Below are positions 25,249 through 34,213 of a DNA stretch of 62,010 bases, piece after piece; the stretch's first letter is position 1, and the number at the start of each line of letters is the position of its first letter. The notes beneath the pieces were generated by a model, which saw only the letters and a program-made list of their open reading frames with translations, searched no databases and had not been told where the DNA came from. The DNA is from Gemmatimonadota bacterium (GTDB lineage: Bacteria > Gemmatimonadota > Gemmatimonadetes > Gemmatimonadales > GWC2-71-9): assembly GCA_020350425.1 (NCBI GenBank), contig CP070716.1, positions 1,350,995 to 1,413,004 on the forward strand, written 5' to 3'. The position numbers were made by a program, and so were the translations under genes.

Positions 25249-25692
25249 ATGGTTGAGCGCCTACCTGCCGCATTCTCCCCGCTTGCCCGGGCGATCCTCG
25301 AATCGTTATCGGAGGGCGTCCTAATCCTCGACACCGCGGGGGAGGTCGCCTACGCGAATCGCGCGGCGCGCTCCGTGCTGCGCGACGTCAACGGCAACGA
25401 TCCCCAGACCCTGCTGCCCCAGCTCGCCCGCATCGGTGCCAGGATTGCCCCGCTCTGGATCGGTGGCGCAAAACTGGGCGAGGCCGTCTACCTGCCGCCG
25501 CAGGACGACGCGGGGAAGAGCACGCTCGCCGAGCGTGAGCGCCACGCGATCATCCTCACGCTGGAAGCCACTGGCTGGAAGCTCACCGAGAGCGCCCGCC
25601 AGTTAGGCATCTCGCGCACCACTCTCTGGCGTCGCCTGCGGGCGTACGGGCTGGAGCGCGATAGTCGCGGCAGATGGTCCAAGCCTTCTTAG
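25249..25692 (+). CDS. PAS domain protein with Fis-type helix-turn-helix
   Basis: 147 aa. The N-terminal half is a short PAS-like domain (ILESLSEGVLILDTAGEVAYANRAAR). The C-terminal half is a Fis/HTH_8 DNA-binding motif (ERHAIILTLEATGWKLTESARQLGISRTTLWRRLRAYGL), as at the end of NtrC-type activators. There is no AAA+ domain between them, so it cannot activate sigma-54 promoters by itself. It could be a small sensor-repressor. The last 19 bases overlap the start of the outer-membrane barrel gene. Confidence 0.85.
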   Translation: MVERLPAAFSPLARAILESLSEGVLILDTAGEVAYANRAARSVLRDVNGNDPQTLLPQLARIGARIAPLWIGGAKLGEAVYLPPQDDAGKSTLAERERHAIILTLEATGWKLTESARQLGISRTTLWRRLRAYGLERDSRGRWSKPS

Positions 25693-27908
25693 CCGCGCTC
25701 CTCGCACTCTCTCTCCCTCAGGACACAGCGACCTTTCGCGACGCCGCGGCGGCGGAGACGTACGCACGCGCTCGCGTGCGCCACATTCGGCAGGACTCCC
25801 TCGTGCGCGACTACCAGGCCACGGTGCGCACCCGACTCGACGCGACCGCCGGGCGGGGGCGGTTCGCGCGCCTCACCACCCTGCTGGCCCACGAGTCGGT
25901 GGCGGAGGTGACCTGGAGGGCGCCCAACGATCTCATGGTGAGGGTGATCGGCGCTCGCGTCCGGGCACCGCTCATCGGGATGCTGCAGGGGTTGGGCGAG
26001 GACTTCGGGATGAAGGAGGCCGCCGAGTTCGACGAGGAGGCCGCGCGCGAGGTCGAGGCCGAGCTGCGGCAGGAGCTCGTGATGGACCGTCCCTGGTTCA
26101 TCCCGCGCGCGTTAGGCGACAGCATCCGTCTCATGGGTGTGCCCGACCACGCCGCCCTCCACCCGCTGGCCGACGGCGCCACCGCCTACTACCGGTTCGC
26201 CCTCACTGACTCGGTCACGCTGATCCTACCGGGCCGGACGGTGCGCGCCGTGAAGATGGAGGTGCGGCCCAAGGCGTTCGGTCCGGCCCTCGTCTACGGC
26301 GACATGTGGCTCGATCGGGAGACGGCCGATGTCGTGCGCCTCACGGTGGTCTTCATCGGCCAGTACCTGTGGGAGCGACCCAACCGCGGCGCCACGGCGG
26401 AGGACAGCGCCAGGGCGCGGCAGGAGAGCAAAGACGCCGACCGGTATCTCAGCGTCGAGGCGGATGTCGAGTACGCCCTGATCGACAACCTCTACTGGAT
26501 GCCGCACCGGCAGCTCCTCGCGATCACGGCGGAGATTCCCTGGATTCTCAACCTCGCGATCCCGGCGAGGGCGATCACGACGTTCAGCGACTACCGGGTG
26601 AATCGCTCGCCCGCGATCGAGTTCAGGGTGGAGGTGAGCGACTCGATGCCGCCCGAAGGGATTCGCCGTCGCTCGGTGCGCACGCGCCGCCGCAGCGACC
26701 CGAGCGACACGACCGAGCTCGATCACCGTACGCTGCAGGAGGAGGGCTACGCCAGCGCCGGCGTGTGGAGCGGCGGACGGTGGGAGGTGGACGTGCCGCC
26801 GGCGGATTCCCTGGCGGAGCACCAGTGGGACACGGAATTCCAGGTGGACCTCGACCCGCTGGAGGAGCGGCAGATTCGGGAGTCGTTCGCGCGCATGTCG
26901 GAGCTGGAGTACGAGTTGCCGCCCGAGTGGACGGGGAAGCGCAAGCTCGCGCTCGCGTGGGAGCGCTTCGCCGACATCGTGCGGTACACCCGAACCCAGG
27001 GACTCTCGCTCGGGCTGGGAGCGCGCCTCCGTCCGGGGCCGAAGTTCACGACCCTGTATGCCGAGGCTCGGTTCGGAATCGCCGACCTCAGGCCAACCGC
27101 GCTCGTGGCTTGGCGCCGTGACGGCCCGAGCGGACTGCTGGACATCAGTGCCTACCGCACGGTGCACGAGGCCGAGCCGTGGACCCAGGGCCTCACGATC
27201 GGGAACTCGCTCAACGCGTTCTTCACCGGACACGACGACGCCGACTACTACCTGGCGTCGGGCGGCGGGATCTCCTACACCGTGAACCACGGCACCCTGC
27301 GGGATCTCGAGATCGGAGCGTACGCCGAGTACCACGAGAGCATGCAGACCGAGACGAACGTCTCGCTCCCCGACCTGTTCGGCGACTTCAGCTTCCAGGA
27401 GAACCCGCCGGCCGCCGAAGGCTGGTTCGCGCGCGGCGCGCTCACGCACCGGACGAGAATCGGCCCCGCCACGCTGCGCGACGGCGCCGACGTGCTCTGG
27501 GGCGACTCGCTCGCGGCGGGAAGGTTCTGGGGGGCGCTCTTCGTTCCGTTCAGGGTGCTCGACCGCGCCGCGCGAGTCACGCTGCGCGCGGGTGTCACGG
27601 GCGGGGATGCCATCGAGCAGTTCCTCTTCCGGGTGGGCGGGCAGCAGACGGTGCGGGGCCACACCTACGGGACGAAGCGCGGCACCGAGTTCTACGCCGC
27701 GCAGCTCGACGTCACGCTGAACAAGAGCTCGTCCCTTTGGACACCGGTGCTGTACGCCGACGTCGGCGACACGTTCGCGGGCGACCCGCTCGTGGGTATC
27801 GGCGCCGGTCTCGCGTTGCTGGGAGAGACGCTGCGGATGAACCTGTCGTGGGGCCTGAACCCCGACGTGGGCGCCCGCTTCGACATCCTGATCAGGGCCC
27901 CCCGCTGA
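25674..27908 (+). CDS. Exported outer-membrane barrel protein (Omp85/BamA-like C-terminus)
   Basis: 744 aa. A short N-terminal hydrophobic leader (VQAFLAALLALSLP) is followed by a ~440-residue strand-rich periplasmic part and a C-terminal barrel of about 300 residues. The end carries GGQQTVRGHTYGTKRG, a variant of the Omp85 VRGY/F motif (His for Tyr), then VLYADVGDTF and a final strand ending in Arg. It resembles the large DUF5686-like surface proteins in which an N-terminal module is fused to an Omp85 barrel. Function unknown; transport or surface display is a guess. Translation is likely coupled to the upstream regulator (19-bp overlap). Confidence 0.78.
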   Translation: MVQAFLAALLALSLPQDTATFRDAAAAETYARARVRHIRQDSLVRDYQATVRTRLDATAGRGRFARLTTLLAHESVAEVTWRAPNDLMVRVIGARVRAPLIGMLQGLGEDFGMKEAAEFDEEAAREVEAELRQELVMDRPWFIPRALGDSIRLMGVPDHAALHPLADGATAYYRFALTDSVTLILPGRTVRAVKMEVRPKAFGPALVYGDMWLDRETADVVRLTVVFIGQYLWERPNRGATAEDSARARQESKDADRYLSVEADVEYALIDNLYWMPHRQLLAITAEIPWILNLAIPARAITTFSDYRVNRSPAIEFRVEVSDSMPPEGIRRRSVRTRRRSDPSDTTELDHRTLQEEGYASAGVWSGGRWEVDVPPADSLAEHQWDTEFQVDLDPLEERQIRESFARMSELEYELPPEWTGKRKLALAWERFADIVRYTRTQGLSLGLGARLRPGPKFTTLYAEARFGIADLRPTALVAWRRDGPSGLLDISAYRTVHEAEPWTQGLTIGNSLNAFFTGHDDADYYLASGGGISYTVNHGTLRDLEIGAYAEYHESMQTETNVSLPDLFGDFSFQENPPAAEGWFARGALTHRTRIGPATLRDGADVLWGDSLAAGRFWGALFVPFRVLDRAARVTLRAGVTGGDAIEQFLFRVGGQQTVRGHTYGTKRGTEFYAAQLDVTLNKSSSLWTPVLYADVGDTFAGDPLVGIGAGLALLGETLRMNLSWGLNPDVGARFDILIRAPR

Positions 27909-27977
27909 CCCTTCGGCAGCGGGGTCGCACCGCGCTCCCCTACCGCCTCCGATTCTGAGCCTCTAGGTTGCGGCCGT

Positions 27978-28667
27978 ATGAGGCAGAGTGTGGCGACCCT
28001 CCTGTGTGCGCTGGGGTGTGCGACCCTGATCGCCGCGTGTGGCGGCGAGCGGGGTGATGAGACCGTCGCGGCGGAATCCCGCGACGCCGAGCAGCGGGTG
28101 CCTCTGGTGGTGCCCGACTTCGGCGACTCCCTCGAAGCCGAGGAGCAGGAGCTCCTGGTGATGCCCGACTATCCGGAGCCGCTCAGCGGCCACTTGGTCA
28201 CGCGCAGTGCCGGGGCCGATGAGATCGCCGGCGAGTGGCCGGCGCGGGTGGGAAGCTGCGAGGACTCCCGGACCCTGCAACTGTTGGCGACCGGAGAGCG
28301 CACGGGGGCTTTCCTCCTGTTCTACCGCGTGCCGGCGGGCGATGAGGCGTTCGTCTATCCGGTGGTGCCCGTGGACAGCACGAGCCCGGAGCCGCCCGCG
28401 GTGCGCATCGGGGTGCAGTTCCTCGGTGACCGCATGGGCGACTCCTTCCAGGGGGTCGAGGGGATGGTCGAGCTCACCGCGCTCGATGACCATGTGAGCG
28501 GCCGGTTTGCCATCCCCCTGATCAACGTGGAAACCGACGATACGGTGCTCTACGCCGGGGTGTTCGAACAGGTGCGGGTGCGGCCTTCGTCGCCGCTGGA
28601 ATGTCGGCTGTTCGAGGAGAGCGAAGAGCCTGCTGACACGCTTCTCCCCGCAGACTCGCTAGATTAG
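27978..28667 (+). CDS. Lipoprotein of unknown function
   Basis: 229 aa with a lipoprotein signal: MRQSVATLLCALGCATLIAAC, Cys21 being the lipidated residue. The mature part is acidic (Glu/Asp-rich ends) with a strand-rich middle (TGAFLLFYRVPAGDEAFVYPVVP, VRIGVQFLGDRMGDSF, GRFAIPLINVE). No known domain is evident. It is eight bases ahead of ispH, so it may share a transcript with it. Confidence 0.8.
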   Translation: MRQSVATLLCALGCATLIAACGGERGDETVAAESRDAEQRVPLVVPDFGDSLEAEEQELLVMPDYPEPLSGHLVTRSAGADEIAGEWPARVGSCEDSRTLQLLATGERTGAFLLFYRVPAGDEAFVYPVVPVDSTSPEPPAVRIGVQFLGDRMGDSFQGVEGMVELTALDDHVSGRFAIPLINVETDDTVLYAGVFEQVRVRPSSPLECRLFEESEEPADTLLPADSLD

Positions 28668-28675
28668 GCGGCTCA

Positions 28676-29875
28676 ATGGCGCAGACGTACTACAGGAAGG
28701 GATTCGGCCTCAAGCGGCAGATCGAGGGTGACCTCGCGAAGGACTACCACAGCCAGTTGGTGGACCGCATTCGTGAGGGAGGCCATGTGCTGGAGGTGGA
28801 CGACCTCACGTTCCGCCTGGCCAAGGAATTCGGGTTCTGCTACGGTGTGGATCGCGCCGTGGAATACGCCTACGAGAGCCGCACGAAGTTCCCCGACAAG
28901 CGGATCCACCTGGTGGGGGAGATCATCCACAATCCCCACGTGAACGAAAAGCTCGAGGCGATGGGGGTCACGATCATCCGGCCGGGTGACGATGGCCAGT
29001 TCGACTTCTCGAGCGTGCGGCCGGAGGACGTGGTGCTGATCCCCGCTTTCGGGCTGCGCTACGCCGACTTTCAGCACCTGCGCGGGCTGGGATGCGTGCT
29101 GGTGGATACGACGTGCGGCTCGGTGCTCAACGTGTGGAAGCGGGTGGAGCAGTACGCGCGGGACGGATTCACCGCCGTCGTCCACGGCAAGTACTTCCAC
29201 GAGGAGACCAAGGCCACCACGAGCCAGGTCACCAAGCACGAGGGCGGCCGGTACATCATCGTGCGGGACATGGGTGAAACGGAGCTGCTCTGCCGGTTCA
29301 TCCAGGGCGAGGCGACGGTCGCGCAAATGCAGGAGGCGTTCGGGCACAAGGTCTCCGACGGATTCGATTTTGCGCGCGACCTCATCCGCATGGGCGTTGC
29401 CAACCAGACCACGATGCTCGCCAGCGAGTCACTCGCCATTGCCGAGCGCATCGCGGAGGCGCTGACCGAGCGCTTCGGTGCGGCGCACCTGGAGACGCAC
29501 TTCCGTACGTTCGACACGATCTGCTCCGCCACGCAGGAACGGCAGGACGCGATTCTGGAACTCATCGAGGAGCCGCTCGACGCGATGATCGTGATCGGCG
29601 GTTACAACTCCTCCAATACGAACCACCTCGCGAAGATCTGCACCAAGAAGGTCACCACCTACCACATCTCCGACTCAAAGTGCATTCTGCCGGAGTCGGG
29701 GGCCGTCCGTTACAAGCCGGTGGACGGCACCGAGGAGGTGCAGCGGGAGGACTGGCTGGAGGGCGTGAAACGCATCGGCATCACGGCTGGAGCGTCGACG
29801 CCCAACAACAAGATCGGCGAGGCGATCGAGCGGATTCTGGAGACCAAGGGGCTGGTGGTGCCGGCGCAGCGATGA
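28676..29875 (+). CDS. ispH: 4-hydroxy-3-methylbut-2-enyl diphosphate reductase
   Basis: 399 aa, the long form typical of cyanobacteria and plants rather than the ~315-aa E. coli form. The iron-sulfur ligands are Cys55 (FGFCYGV), Cys147 (TTCGSV) and Cys283 (TICSAT). The substrate motif GGYNSSNTNHL is intact. It makes IPP and DMAPP, the last step of the non-mevalonate isoprenoid pathway. It overlaps the next gene as ATGA. Confidence 0.97.
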   Translation: MAQTYYRKGFGLKRQIEGDLAKDYHSQLVDRIREGGHVLEVDDLTFRLAKEFGFCYGVDRAVEYAYESRTKFPDKRIHLVGEIIHNPHVNEKLEAMGVTIIRPGDDGQFDFSSVRPEDVVLIPAFGLRYADFQHLRGLGCVLVDTTCGSVLNVWKRVEQYARDGFTAVVHGKYFHEETKATTSQVTKHEGGRYIIVRDMGETELLCRFIQGEATVAQMQEAFGHKVSDGFDFARDLIRMGVANQTTMLASESLAIAERIAEALTERFGAAHLETHFRTFDTICSATQERQDAILELIEEPLDAMIVIGGYNSSNTNHLAKICTKKVTTYHISDSKCILPESGAVRYKPVDGTEEVQREDWLEGVKRIGITAGASTPNNKIGEAIERILETKGLVVPAQR

Positions 29876-30540
29876 ACGAGCGACGCCACGTTTTCAGCTT
29901 CGTGGACCCGAACCGGCGGCTCCCTCCCTCGGCCGTCGTTCTCATAGTCGCAAACTTCGTTCCCATCTACGGTGTGGCGTACCTCGGCTGGGAGGTGTTC
30001 CCGGTCATCCTGCTGTTCTGGTTCGAGAACGTGGTGATCGGGTTCTACAACGCTCTCAAGATGGCGTTCGCCAGCCCCGGCGACATCGCGCGGTGGCTCG
30101 GCAAGCTCTTCATGATCCCGTTCTTCGCCGTTCACTACGGGCTGTTCTGCTTCGTGCACGGGATCTTCGTGGTCGTGCTGTTCGGCCGGGGGACGGTGGA
30201 ATCGCTCGACAATCCGGGTGTGGGGATGTTCGTGGGTGCGCTGACCGCCGCGGGCGTGACCTGGGCGGCGGCAGCCCTGTTCGTGAGCCATGGCTTCTCG
30301 TTCGCCTGGAACTACGTGGGGAAGGGCGAGTACCGCCGCGCGGGGCTGGAGGAGCTGATGACGCAGCCGTACGCCCGCGTGGTGGTGCTGCACCTGGTGC
30401 TCCTCACCAGCGCCTTCCTGGTCATGACCCTCGGCCTGCCGGCCATCGGGCTGGTGCTCCTCGTGCTGCTCAAGATCGGCGTGGACTTGAACGCGCATCT
30501 CAAGGAGCGCGCCAGGTTCACGGACAAGAAGGAGGAGTAA
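29872..30540 (+). CDS. DUF6498-type integral membrane protein
   Basis: 222 aa from the ATG at 29872 (overlapping the ispH stop). It has five to six hydrophobic segments, including PSAVVLIVANFVPIYGVAYL, VFPVILLFWFENVVIGFYN and VVVLHLVLLTSAFLVMTLG. The WFENVVIGFYN and HYGLFCFVHGIF motifs suit DUF6498. Role unknown. The C-terminus (DLNAHLKERARFTDKKEE) is hydrophilic and cytoplasmic. It is convergent with dnaE2, only 6 bp apart. Confidence 0.82.
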   Translation: MNERRHVFSFVDPNRRLPPSAVVLIVANFVPIYGVAYLGWEVFPVILLFWFENVVIGFYNALKMAFASPGDIARWLGKLFMIPFFAVHYGLFCFVHGIFVVVLFGRGTVESLDNPGVGMFVGALTAAGVTWAAAALFVSHGFSFAWNYVGKGEYRRAGLEELMTQPYARVVVLHLVLLTSAFLVMTLGLPAIGLVLLVLLKIGVDLNAHLKERARFTDKKEE

Positions 30541-30546
30541 GGGGCG

Positions 30547-33500
30547 CTACCCCCAGCTCTTTGCCGGAGGGGCGCTCTGCCTGAGCTGCTTGAGGAACTT
30601 GTAAGGTGAGTCGGGCGTGCTGCCGTCCGGCAGCGCCGCGATGAGCTTCTCCCGCCGGTAGCCGCCTTTTGCCGTGCGCTCAGGGCGGGCGCCATTGGAT
30701 TTCCGCAGCTTGAGCGGTCGTACGTGCTCCGCGATGAGGTTCACCGTCCCGTCGTCCTTCGCCAACGTGCCCAGAATCCAGAGGAACGGCTCCCCACGGA
30801 CCGCGACGCGGTCACGCTCATACACCTCGGGCCGGACGATGGCGTTGATCATGCCCGCCTCGTCCTCCATAAGGACGAAGGTGTAGCCGCGCGCCGTCTC
30901 CGGTCGCTGCCGTGCCACCACCAGCCCGGCGACCTCCACCTTTTCCCCGTGCTCCAGCTCCCCGAGGCGGTCACTGCGCAGTACCCGGAGTGGCAACGCC
31001 TCGCGCATCGTGGAGAACGGGTGCCCGCTCGCCGAGAATCCCAATACGTCGTACTCGGCCACGAGACGCTCGTCGCCCGTCACGCCGCCGAAGCGCAGCT
31101 GCTCGTAAGGGTGCACGAGGGGAAGCTCGAGCTGGCGCCGCACGCGCCCGGGGTGGGTTTGGCCGGTCTTGGGTGGGAGCCAGAGGCCCACCTGCCACAG
31201 GAGCTCTCTGCGGGTGAGCCCGAAGCTGTCGCAGCCGCCTACCCACACCAGGTTCTCGATGGCGTCGCGCGAGAGCCTGGGCGGCGCGCGCCGCACCAGC
31301 TCCCCGAGGCTGCGGTAGGGACCGTTCCGCTCCCGCTCGGCAACCACTTCCTCGGCCACGTCCCAGCCACAGTCGCGGATGAACCCCAGCCCGATGCGGA
31401 GGTCGCTCTGCTCGACGGTGCAGTAGACGTTGCTGCGGTTGATGTCGGGCAACCGAATGTCCACGCCGTGCCTCGCGGCGTCGCGCCCCAACGCGTCGAG
31501 CGAGTAGAACCCCATCGGCTGGTTGTTGAACAACGCCGTGTAGTACTCCACCGTGTGGTAGTACCGGAGCCACGCCGATTGGTAGGCGAGCAGGCCGAAC
31601 GCCGCAGCGTGCGATTTGGGGAAGCCGAACTCGGAGAAGGCCACGACCTGCTCGAACACCTTGCGCGCGGTGGCATCGGGAACGCCACGCGCCCGCGCGC
31701 CCTGGAGAAACTCCTCCCAGAAGCCCTCCATCAGATCGCGCGACCTGCGACGGCTCATGGCGCGGCGCAGCGCCTCCGCCTGACCGGACGTGAAGCCCGC
31801 CAGCGCCTGGCACACCTGCAGCACCTGGTCCTGGTAGATAATGACGCCCAGCGTGTCGCCCAGTGCTTCCCGCAAGAGCGGGTGATCCACCGGTGGCTCG
31901 TACGGGAGTCCGCGTTCTGCGGCGTGTCGCTCGGCCTCGCGGCGCCGCACGTAGGGATTCACGGCGCCGCCCACGATGGGGCCGGGCCTGACGATCGCCA
32001 CCTCGACGGCGAGGTCGTGCAGGTCACGCGGCCGGGTGCGGCGGATCATCTGGATCTGTCCCCGGCTCTCGATCTGGAATAGCCCGACCGTATCGCCGGC
32101 GCAGATCTGGTCGTAGACCTTCTCATCCTGGAAGTCGATGCGCGAGAGATCGGGCGGCTCGTCGTGCTTCTCCGCCACCAGCTCCACGCACTCCTCGACG
32201 GCCGAGAGCATTCCCAGCGCCAGGAAATCGATCTTGATGAACCGCGCGTCGTCACAGGAATCCTTGTCCCACTGGCACACCACGCGGTCGGGCATGGCAG
32301 AGCGCTCCAACGGCACCAGCTCCACCAGCGGGCGGCTGGAGATGATCATGCCGCCCACGTGCTGCGAGACGTGTCGCGGCAGCCCCGCGATCTGCTCCGC
32401 CAGCTCACACAGGTCGCGCCATAGCGGCGCGTTTACCTTGTTTGCGAAGCCGGGGAGCCTCTGGAGCTCCTCGCGCAGTGCTGCGGCCGAGCGGTGCTCC
32501 GCCAACTTGGCTACCTGTTCCAGCTCGCCGATGGGCAGGTCGAGCGCCTTGCCCAGCTCCCGCACCGCCGAGCGCAAGCGATAGGTCGGAAAGGTGCAGA
32601 CGAGTCCGGTGTGCTCCTCGCCGTAGCGCTGGTACACGCGGCGGATCAACTCCTCTCGGATCTCGCGGGGAAAGTCGAGGTCGATGTCGGGGACGGAGGC
32701 CAGTGTCTCGTTGAGGAACCGCCCCAGGAAGAGACGGTTGCTCACCGGGTCGATGTGGGAGAGGCCGAGGAGGTAGCAGATGATCGAGGACACCGACGAG
32801 CCGCGCCCCCGTCCCGGGAGCAGGTTCGCTCTCGCGCGCCGAGTGCCGCGCCGCACGTCGACACCGACCTCGCGTGCCAGATCGAAGAGATCGTGATAGA
32901 CCAGGAAGAAGCCGCACAATTCGTGATGCTCGACCAAACGGAGCTCCTCCTCGAGACGGCGCTCGGCCTCGTGGCGGTGTGAGGAGCCGGGCGGGTAGAG
33001 CTCCTCGAGCTTCACACGGCAGAACTCGGCCAGGGCCTGCGGGGCGGTGCGTCGGTCGCTGCCGCGGAAATCGGGAAACGTGTAGCCCAGGTCTCTGGTG
33101 AGGTCGAACGAGCGGCAGCGCTCGGCGATCACGCGGGTGTTCGCGATGGCGTCTGGGCGGTCGCGGAACAGCGACTCTACTGCGGCCGGGGACCTGAGAT
33201 AGAACTCGCTGTTGGGCTTCCGCAGGCCATGCGAGCCATCGAGCGAGGTACGGTTGCGGATGGCTACCAGCGCGTCGTGCAGCCGGTGTCCCTCGCGCCG
33301 GTGGTAATGCACGTCTCCAGTGGCGACCAGCGAGAGTCCGGTGCCGTCGGCGACGTCGGCGAGCGTGCGCGTGAGGCCCACGTCACCTTGCACCGCGTTG
33401 CGCTCGAGTTCCACGAAGAAGCGATCTCTCCCGAACACGGCGCGACAGCGCTCGGCGAAACGACGCACGGCGCCCCTCCCTTCGCGCTGGAGCACCGTGG

Positions 33501-33888
33501 ACAGCAGCCCGTTGCGGCACCCCGACAGCACGATCAGACCCTCGTGCCGCGCTTCCAGCGAAGCGAAGTCGAGGCGGGGATCGCGACGATCCTCCCGGCC
33601 GAGGTGCGCCTCGGTGATGAGCCGGCAGAGATTGGCGTAGCCCGCGGGGGTTTCGGCGAGCAGCGTGACGTGTGAGCCATCGAGCAGCGTCACCTCGGCG
33701 CCGGTGATGGCCTGCAGCCCGAGGTCCTTTGCTGCCTGGGCGAAGGCCATCGAGCCGTACACGCCGTTGTGATCGGTCAGGGCGAGAGCGGAGTACCCCA
33801 GGTCGATGGCCTCGAGGACCAGTTGCTCGGGGAGCGTGGTGCCGTCGAGGAAGGAAAAGGCCGAGTGGCAGTGGAGCTCGATGTACAT
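30547..33888 (-). CDS. dnaE2: Error-prone DNA polymerase III alpha subunit (DnaE2)
   Basis: 1113 aa from the ATG at 33888 (MYIELHCHSAFSFLDG); ten codons upstream in frame do not fit the family. Order: PHP domain (about 1-210, ELHCHSAFSFLDG and LTDHNGVYG), C-family polymerase palm with PDIDLDFPR (Asp metal ligands), finger domain, helix-hairpin-helix, and C-terminal OB fold (VEVAGLVVARQRPETARGYTFVLMEDE). The error-prone assignment rests on length, the missing tau-binding tail and the adjacent imuB. It carries out translesion synthesis after DNA damage. Last gene of the leftward mutagenesis operon. Confidence 0.95.
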   Translation of the reverse strand: MYIELHCHSAFSFLDGTTLPEQLVLEAIDLGYSALALTDHNGVYGSMAFAQAAKDLGLQAITGAEVTLLDGSHVTLLAETPAGYANLCRLITEAHLGREDRRDPRLDFASLEARHEGLIVLSGCRNGLLSTVLQREGRGAVRRFAERCRAVFGRDRFFVELERNAVQGDVGLTRTLADVADGTGLSLVATGDVHYHRREGHRLHDALVAIRNRTSLDGSHGLRKPNSEFYLRSPAAVESLFRDRPDAIANTRVIAERCRSFDLTRDLGYTFPDFRGSDRRTAPQALAEFCRVKLEELYPPGSSHRHEAERRLEEELRLVEHHELCGFFLVYHDLFDLAREVGVDVRRGTRRARANLLPGRGRGSSVSSIICYLLGLSHIDPVSNRLFLGRFLNETLASVPDIDLDFPREIREELIRRVYQRYGEEHTGLVCTFPTYRLRSAVRELGKALDLPIGELEQVAKLAEHRSAAALREELQRLPGFANKVNAPLWRDLCELAEQIAGLPRHVSQHVGGMIISSRPLVELVPLERSAMPDRVVCQWDKDSCDDARFIKIDFLALGMLSAVEECVELVAEKHDEPPDLSRIDFQDEKVYDQICAGDTVGLFQIESRGQIQMIRRTRPRDLHDLAVEVAIVRPGPIVGGAVNPYVRRREAERHAAERGLPYEPPVDHPLLREALGDTLGVIIYQDQVLQVCQALAGFTSGQAEALRRAMSRRRSRDLMEGFWEEFLQGARARGVPDATARKVFEQVVAFSEFGFPKSHAAAFGLLAYQSAWLRYYHTVEYYTALFNNQPMGFYSLDALGRDAARHGVDIRLPDINRSNVYCTVEQSDLRIGLGFIRDCGWDVAEEVVAERERNGPYRSLGELVRRAPPRLSRDAIENLVWVGGCDSFGLTRRELLWQVGLWLPPKTGQTHPGRVRRQLELPLVHPYEQLRFGGVTGDERLVAEYDVLGFSASGHPFSTMREALPLRVLRSDRLGELEHGEKVEVAGLVVARQRPETARGYTFVLMEDEAGMINAIVRPEVYERDRVAVRGEPFLWILGTLAKDDGTVNLIAEHVRPLKLRKSNGARPERTAKGGYRREKLIAALPDGSTPDSPYKFLKQLRQSAPPAKSWG

Positions 33889-33928
33889 CGAACGATGCAA
33901 GGAAGAGCGGAGCAAGCCGGACGGCTTC

Positions 33929-34213
33929 CTACGGCTTCTGGATGTACCACTGCTTGGCGGTCAGATCTTCGAACAACACCACGTGACCTCCTCCTTCCAA
34001 AACGACCTCCACGTATTGCCGGATGATCGGCTCGCGCCACCACTCGTCGTCGATGCGCCACGCCTCGAGGATCTCGTCGATCGTCCGCTTCCCGTCTCCA
34101 TCGTCCACGGCGAAGGGGAATCCCTGAGCGTCGAGCTCGACGGCGACCGGTCGCGGGACGTTCAGAGCTCGAAGTCGATCAGCGCGTAGCGGCGTTCGGG
34201 TATGCGTGACCAC
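33929..34213 (-). CDS. DUF6504-like small protein of the mutasome operon
   Basis: 94 aa from a GTG at 34213 with GAGG about 7 nt before it; it overlaps the 3' end of imuB by 52 bp. Motifs: RPVAVELDAQGFPFAVD, EILEAWRIDDEWWREPIIRQYVEVVLEGG, then LFEDLTAKQWYIQKP. This strand-rich pattern (W-rich middle, W-Y at the end) is the DUF6504 family, which I recall beside dnaE2/imuB genes in actinobacteria. Function unknown; the position between imuB and dnaE2 suggests an accessory mutasome part. Confidence 0.78.
   Translation of the reverse strand: MVTHTRTPLRADRLRALNVPRPVAVELDAQGFPFAVDDGDGKRTIDEILEAWRIDDEWWREPIIRQYVEVVLEGGGHVVLFEDLTAKQWYIQKP

Noticed and set aside
30724-32082. 452-codon plus-strand frame over dnaE2
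   Set aside because: Shadow frame opposite a clear polymerase gene.
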